Shown here: positions 5,697 to 8,984 of the stretch, in pieces
Numbering within the stretch: the first letter of the stretch is position 1
Layout: the number at the start of each line of letters is the position of its first letter
Source: Oscillospiraceae bacterium
Lineage (GTDB): Bacteria; Bacillota; Clostridia; Oscillospirales; CAG-272
Length of the DNA stretch: 8,984 nt
Reading direction: 5' to 3'
Assembly: GCA_015065045.1 (NCBI GenBank)
Contig: SVRB01000061.1
Location: 1-8,984, forward strand
Notes under the pieces: generated by a model
Told to the model about the DNA's origin: nothing
Seen by the model: only the letters and a program-made list of their open reading frames with translations
The model's database searches: none
Made by a program: the position numbers and the translations under genes

Positions 5697-7799
5697 TTAT
5701 GCAATCGAAGCAGTACCAAGAATATGGTTTCTGATCTTCAACAAATCACTGATGGTGATCTTACCGTCACCATTTACGTCACCGCCATAGAACTGGCATC
5801 CTGCAACGTCCGTTGTGCCGAGAATCTTGTTCCTAACCTTCAACAAATCGCTGATATTTACCTTTCCGTCACAGTTAAGATCACCCTTGACAGCGGCTCT
5901 GTATTCGCCGTGCTTAACTCCGGTAGTAGTATAAACTATAAGCATATCGTCTGTCGCCATCAAGTCTGCATCGTTCTTTTCTGCGCCCGATGCGGATTGT
6001 ACTACAACAGAACCCTCTGTAACAAATAATGCTTTAAAAGAACCAACCGTAGTTCCGGGAGCGATACCGTAGAAAATATCCTCATTCTTCATAAAGTGGT
6101 CGGTGATATTCACCTTGCCGTATGAATCGGAATTTTCCTTTGCTACAGTAACCTTGTAAACTCTTACGTCTCCGTTACCGGCTGTAACCTTGATTTCAAA
6201 TACGTTATTTTCAGAAACAAGGTTTCTTACGCCAAGTCCTTCGATAGTAGCCGAGCCTTCCATAGCCGTTGCGTTAATCTTTATCGAATTTACATTCGGT
6301 GTTACAACAAGCATATACTCAAGCGTATCAACCGAAAATTCGGGAGTAAGCTCATACCCTTCAACCGAGAGGGATGAAAGCTTCATATTAGGTGAACCGT
6401 CAACAGTAGGTTTATCATAAGGAATTTCGGGCATATTATCATATATCGGTATATAAAACGCAAGCGACATATTTCTAAGCTCCTGCGTATAGCCCTGAGC
6501 AAGCTTTGCAGCCTCGCTTTCCGCTCCGTGAACAGCAGTCATATACTGTCCTGTGAACGGCTTGTCTCCCTGAACGTTAAATCTTTTCAGATATAATGTA
6601 GTTTGACCTGTTTTAGTATAATTATTAGCGTAAAAATATGCGCCGCCGTTTATAGCCTTAAGTCTTGTATTCCAAGGACGAAGGTTCGAAGTACCGCCGG
6701 TATCACCGCCCTTTGCATACCAAAGACCTCTCTGCACAGCGTTAAATCTTCCGTCATTGTATGCACCGATATTGAAGTAATTGTAATAACCCTCAAATCC
6801 GGGAACCTTTCCCGATATAATTGAAGATCCTGCGCTTCCCTGTTCAAGAACGATCATTGAAGCTAAAACGTACGGGTTTACGCCATAAGCCTTACCTGCC
6901 TCAAAAATTACGGATGCATAATTAAGGTTTTGACCGTCGGCGTCTATAATATCGTTTTGCATAAACGTTCCGGCAATAATTCTGTTTACACCGTCGATGT
7001 TTTGAATATTCTCGTCAAAGCTTTGCTCTAAGAACTGGAATATGGTATTTACACCCAAGAAATTACGCGGATCCATATAGTACTCGATAATAGATCTTGA
7101 TGCTCTTACCCAACCGTCTCCGTCAAAAACGTTCCATTGGTTTGTAACCCAGTTATAAGCATCACCCTCAGTAGACTTCCATGAAGAAATCGAATCCTTC
7201 CATATAAGGCTCTGATGGAGCTGATTTGTTACAGCGTACGAATATTCAAATCCCGTATGCTGAGCTTTGAACACCCAGTTAGGATATATCTTATGTAATT
7301 CGCGGAGATGCACCTTGTATGACTCAGGGAATCTTTGCTCCGTTAAATACGCCTCAAAATCAAACACGGGCTCGTCATCCTCGACGGGCTGATCTGTAGT
7401 ATCGTCGGGAGACGTAGTTTCTCCATCCGGAGTCGTTGTATCCTCGGGCGTAGACGTCGTCGTATCGTCGGCTGTCGTTTCCTTTACGATAATATAGTCC
7501 GATCTGACGTATCCGACAATACCGTTATGCTCTGTCATATACCAGACCATTCCGTCAGTTCCCGTCTTTTCCGCCAAAATCGGTATAACCTCTCCCTCGC
7601 CAAGACTGCCTACAGTAGAATAATTCGTTCCCGCATCGGCACGAATGTTCAGCCTGTTGCCGCCCGTAACGTTTACGATTCCCTCTCGAGTAGTCTGAGC
7701 ACCTACGACGCTCAAACATACGGCAACAAGAAATACTGCTGTAAAAATCACGGCTAAAGAGGTTTTTATTATATTTTTTTGACCAAAGTCAAATTTCAT
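5697..7799 (-). CDS. secreted SH3b-glucosaminidase with cadherin-like module and dockerin
   Basis: This 700-residue extracellular enzyme is predicted to cleave peptidoglycan glycan strands (endo-beta-N-acetylglucosaminidase, LytB/GH73-like). In order: signal peptide (1-~34, ending VVGA), SH3b wall-binding domain (~38-105, LNIRADAG...VGYVRSDYIIV), Thr/Asp/Glu-rich linker (107-145), a conserved FPESYK...YPNWVF region (157-177), the glucosaminidase domain (~290-450) with probable catalytic E319 in LASMIVLEQGSAGSS and the YNYFNIGA motif (339-346), a cadherin-like module (~471-553), a pre-dockerin beta module (~565-637), and a C-terminal dockerin. The dockerin has two calcium-binding repeats, DLNCDGKVNISD (640-651) and DVNGDGKITISD (674-685), each followed by an LLKxRNxILGT helix. 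AGGAGAG (7810-7804) supports ATG 7799. It is first in a unit with the cohesin gene, which suggests attachment to that protein. Enzyme class is confident; docking partner is inferred. Confidence 0.9.
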   Translation of the reverse strand: MKFDFGQKNIIKTSLAVIFTAVFLVAVCLSVVGAQTTREGIVNVTGGNRLNIRADAGTNYSTVGSLGEGEVIPILAEKTGTDGMVWYMTEHNGIVGYVRSDYIIVKETTADDTTTSTPEDTTTPDGETTSPDDTTDQPVEDDEPVFDFEAYLTEQRFPESYKVHLRELHKIYPNWVFKAQHTGFEYSYAVTNQLHQSLIWKDSISSWKSTEGDAYNWVTNQWNVFDGDGWVRASRSIIEYYMDPRNFLGVNTIFQFLEQSFDENIQNIDGVNRIIAGTFMQNDIIDADGQNLNYASVIFEAGKAYGVNPYVLASMIVLEQGSAGSSIISGKVPGFEGYYNYFNIGAYNDGRFNAVQRGLWYAKGGDTGGTSNLRPWNTRLKAINGGAYFYANNYTKTGQTTLYLKRFNVQGDKPFTGQYMTAVHGAESEAAKLAQGYTQELRNMSLAFYIPIYDNMPEIPYDKPTVDGSPNMKLSSLSVEGYELTPEFSVDTLEYMLVVTPNVNSIKINATAMEGSATIEGLGVRNLVSENNVFEIKVTAGNGDVRVYKVTVAKENSDSYGKVNITDHFMKNEDIFYGIAPGTTVGSFKALFVTEGSVVVQSASGAEKNDADLMATDDMLIVYTTTGVKHGEYRAAVKGDLNCDGKVNISDLLKVRNKILGTTDVAGCQFYGGDVNGDGKITISDLLKIRNHILGTASIA

Positions 7800-7852
7800 A
7801 TATCTCTCCTAAGCATTAAAAAATACGGCTTTTTTTAAAAACACATACAGTT

Positions 7853-7881
7853 ATTATACTAAAAAAGTCGTAATTTGTCAA
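7853..7881 (-). promoter_or_regulatory. consensus sigma-A promoter of the glucosaminidase-cohesin unit
   Basis: On the minus strand TTGACA (7881-7876) and TATAAT (7858-7853) are both perfect and are spaced by exactly 17 bases. Transcription should start near 7846, ~46 bases before the ATG at 7799. A full-consensus promoter implies strong, largely constitutive expression unless repressed. Confidence 0.85.
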
Positions 7882-8010
7882 CCAACCGCTCCTTTACTCC
7901 GTCTCGCCAAATATTTCCTATAATAAATTTTACCGATCCTGCAAACACTTATAGCGTAAAACAAAAAGCCAGAAACAAACAAATAAGGCTTATTCACAAG
8001 GAGTATTACA

Positions 8011-8127
8011 ATGGATAACAAGAACCAGAACAGATCAAACAAGACAAACAACTCTAACAAGACTAACCGTTCCGAAAGTTCAAACAACAATAGCAACAAT
8101 AACCAGTCTTCCGAAAACCAGAACTAA
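8011..8127 (+). CDS. 38-residue Asn-rich hydrophilic peptide
   Basis: I do not recognise this family. It is supported by an ideal ribosome binding site (AAGGAG, 7998-8003) 7 bases before ATG 8011, a stop at 8125-8127, and a strong terminator hairpin 9 bases later. The peptide has 16 Asn and 8 Ser in 38 residues, the rest being Lys, Gln, Thr, Arg, Glu, Asp and Met1; it contains no hydrophobic or aromatic residue apart from Met1. It should be unstructured and soluble, with no signal peptide or membrane segment. The composition recalls small Asn/Gln-rich spore-associated proteins of Firmicutes, but no motif proves this. A TATAAT at 7919-7924 has no good -35 partner, and I could not find a convincing sporulation-sigma promoter. 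It is divergent from the glucosaminidase gene. A minus-strand frame through it lacks a ribosome binding site. Confidence 0.7.
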   Translation: MDNKNQNRSNKTNNSNKTNRSESSNNNSNNNQSSENQN

Positions 8128-8136
8128 CTTAAACGG

Positions 8137-8185
8137 TTAAAGAAGAAAGATCCGTCTGTTTTGCAGACGGATCTTTCTTCTTTAA
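8137..8185 (+). terminator. 22-bp perfect hairpin terminator
   Basis: Bases 8137-8158 pair without mismatch to 8164-8185 around a 5-base TTTTG loop (core GATCCGTCTG / CAGACGGATC). The right arm is T-rich (CTTTCTTCTTT), serving as the uridine tract. It lies 9 bases after the Asn-rich ORF and before the promoter of the cyclophilin gene. The stem is unusually long. Confidence 0.85.
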
Positions 8186-8216
8186 AACGATTTTATTGCT
8201 CGTTCTTTCTCAACTA

Positions 8217-8245
8217 TTGCAAATAACGTTAAATTGTGATACACT
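8217..8245 (+). promoter_or_regulatory. probable promoter of the cyclophilin unit
   Basis: TTGCAA (8217-8222) and TACACT (8240-8245) are 17 bases apart. The -10 is preceded by TGA (8237-8239), fitting the extended TGn -10 pattern that compensates for weaker hexamers. The start would be near 8252, ~36 bases before the ATG at 8288. Confidence 0.5.
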
Positions 8246-8287
8246 TATTTTGTTTTATTTATATTTCAGAAAAGAGGAATTTCAAAA

Positions 8288-8890
8288 ATGAAAAAGCTTA
8301 TTGCGCTCTTAATCATAATATCGTCTGTATTATGTCTTTTTTCATGCTCAAAATCAAACGATCTGTTGTATGAATCATACACTATCGAAATTGAAATAGA
8401 AGAATACGGTGTTATTACAGCCGTACTTGACGCAAAAAATGCTCCCATAACAGTAAAAAACTTTCTCTCGCTTATTGAAGAGGGGTATTATAACGGCATT
8501 GCCTTTCACCGTATAATCGAAGGCTTTATGATGCAAGGCGGAGACCCCGACGGCGACGGAATCAGCAACGGCGATAAACCTACAATAAAGGGCGAATTTT
8601 CTACAAACGGCGTAAAAAATGAAATAAGCCATATCAGAGGTACACTTTCTATGGCAAGAACCGGAGATCCCAACAGCGCATCGACTCAGTTTTTCATTAT
8701 GCACCAAAACGGCATACATCTCGACGGCAAATATGCAGCCTTTGGACGTGTTACAAAAGGCATCGAAATTGTTGACAAAATCTGCGAGGACGCCGTTGTA
8801 ACCGACTCTAACGGTACAGTCCACAAGGATTACCGTCCCGTTATTAAAGAAATTCGACTTTTAACTCCCGAAAGCGAGGCATCTAAATGA
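8288..8890 (+). CDS. cyclophilin-type peptidyl-prolyl cis-trans isomerase lipoprotein
   Basis: This 200-residue protein carries a lipoprotein signal (LFSC, lipid-accepting C20), so it should be tethered to the outer face of the cytoplasmic membrane. There it would catalyse proline cis-trans isomerisation and help secreted proteins fold. The cyclophilin domain spans about 32-193: FHRIIEGFMMQGGDPDGDG (73-91) holds the catalytic R75 and the F80, M81 and Q83 of the active site; SMARTGDPNSASTQFFI (121-137) and LDGKYAAFGRV (145-155) complete it. The position matching cyclosporin-binding Trp121 of human CypA is His144, and His126 is Tyr149, as often in bacterial enzymes, so weak cyclosporin binding is expected. 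AGAGGA (8273-8278) sits 9 bases before ATG 8288. The stop overlaps the next start as ATGA, showing an operon with the partial gene that follows. No close link with the cohesin system is required, though all are exported. Confidence 0.92.
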   Translation: MKKLIALLIIISSVLCLFSCSKSNDLLYESYTIEIEIEEYGVITAVLDAKNAPITVKNFLSLIEEGYYNGIAFHRIIEGFMMQGGDPDGDGISNGDKPTIKGEFSTNGVKNEISHIRGTLSMARTGDPNSASTQFFIMHQNGIHLDGKYAAFGRVTKGIEIVDKICEDAVVTDSNGTVHKDYRPVIKEIRLLTPESEASK

Positions 8891-8984
8891 TAAACATAGA
8901 TAAGTTAAATCAAAAATACGGAAACTATACCGGAAAACAAATACTTTCATACTGTGACCACACAATATTAAAGTATTTGTTTTC
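8887..8984 (+). CDS. 5' part of an unidentified gene, possibly deoC-like
   Basis: An open frame starts at ATG 8887 inside the cyclophilin stop (ATGA overlap) and stays open for 32 codons to the window edge. GAGG (8876-8879) is 7 bases upstream, a good translation signal. The visible protein is polar at first, then reads ILSYCDHTILKYLF. The CDHTILK string resembles the start of deoxyribose-phosphate aldolase (DeoC), where DHTxLK is conserved near the N-terminus, but one short motif is weak evidence and the extra N-terminal ~20 residues would need explaining. No signal peptide is seen, unlike its lipoprotein neighbour. The frame is likely real; its function is open. Confidence 0.6.
   Translation, partial: MINIDKLNQKYGNYTGKQILSYCDHTILKYLF

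Noticed and set aside
5712..5885. Tandem DNA repeat at the end of the glucosaminidase gene.
   Set aside because: The similarity is explained by the two protein-level dockerin repeats; it is not a mobile or CRISPR-like repeat.
5691..6029. 112-codon plus-strand frame opposite the dockerin region.
   Set aside because: It is the antisense of two similar dockerin repeats. The apparent internal repetition comes from the dockerin, and no promoter or ribosome binding site supports it.
7878..8099. A 73-codon minus-strand frame with strongly hydrophobic translation opposite the Asn-rich peptide.
   Set aside because: It begins with TTG and has no ribosome binding site. The hydrophobic translation is the expected antisense reading of AAC/AAT-rich codons, and the plus-strand frame has an ideal start.
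8375..8824. 149-codon minus-strand frame inside the cyclophilin gene.
   Set aside because: The plus strand encodes a complete cyclophilin with all active-site motifs and a lipoprotein signal; the opposite frame has no recognisable feature.

Overview
The window looks like chromosomal DNA from a moderately AT-rich Gram-positive anaerobe of the class Clostridia, probably an Oscillospiraceae or Ruminococcaceae relative. This placement is inferred from gene content: a cohesin/dockerin pair, cadherin-like beta-sandwich modules, an SH3b-glucosaminidase, an ECF-type vitamin transporter subunit beside a type III pantothenate kinase, strong AGGAGG-like ribosome binding sites and near-consensus sigma-A promoters. 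No mobile element, CRISPR array or complete RNA gene was seen.

Layout from left to right. Bases 1-98 hold a strong leftward promoter and the first ~60 bases of a transcript that leaves the window. Rightward from 235 is a single-gene unit for a YjjG/YfnB-like HAD phosphatase, with its own promoter and terminator. From 1033 a promoter with a 19-bp spacer and a dyad operator drives a three-gene rightward unit: a MerR-family regulator, a small lipoprotein-like zinc-ribbon membrane protein and a four-helix membrane protein. The unit ends in two successive hairpins, the second of which also terminates the converging leftward unit.

Leftward genes fill 2676-7799 as two transcription units. The first (promoter 7853-7881) encodes a secreted SH3b-glucosaminidase carrying a cadherin-like module and a C-terminal dockerin, followed by a membrane-anchored surface protein with an N-terminal cohesin domain; it ends in a 15-bp hairpin at 4187-4219. 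The second (promoter 4139-4167) encodes an ECF transporter S component, probably for pantothenate, and CoaX. Together these would import pantothenate and phosphorylate it in the first step of coenzyme A synthesis.

Rightward genes resume at 8011 with a 38-residue, Asn-rich peptide that has no hydrophobic residue after Met1, closed by a 22-bp perfect hairpin. Next come a cyclophilin-type peptidyl-prolyl isomerase lipoprotein and, overlapping it by four bases, the start of a gene that runs off the right edge.

The most interesting element is the dockerin-enzyme/cohesin-anchor pair at 4228-7799. It reads as a two-protein surface system in which a peptidoglycan hydrolase, rather than a plant-fibre enzyme, could be docked to the cell. 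The second is the MerR-DUF3887-like operon with unknown membrane partners.
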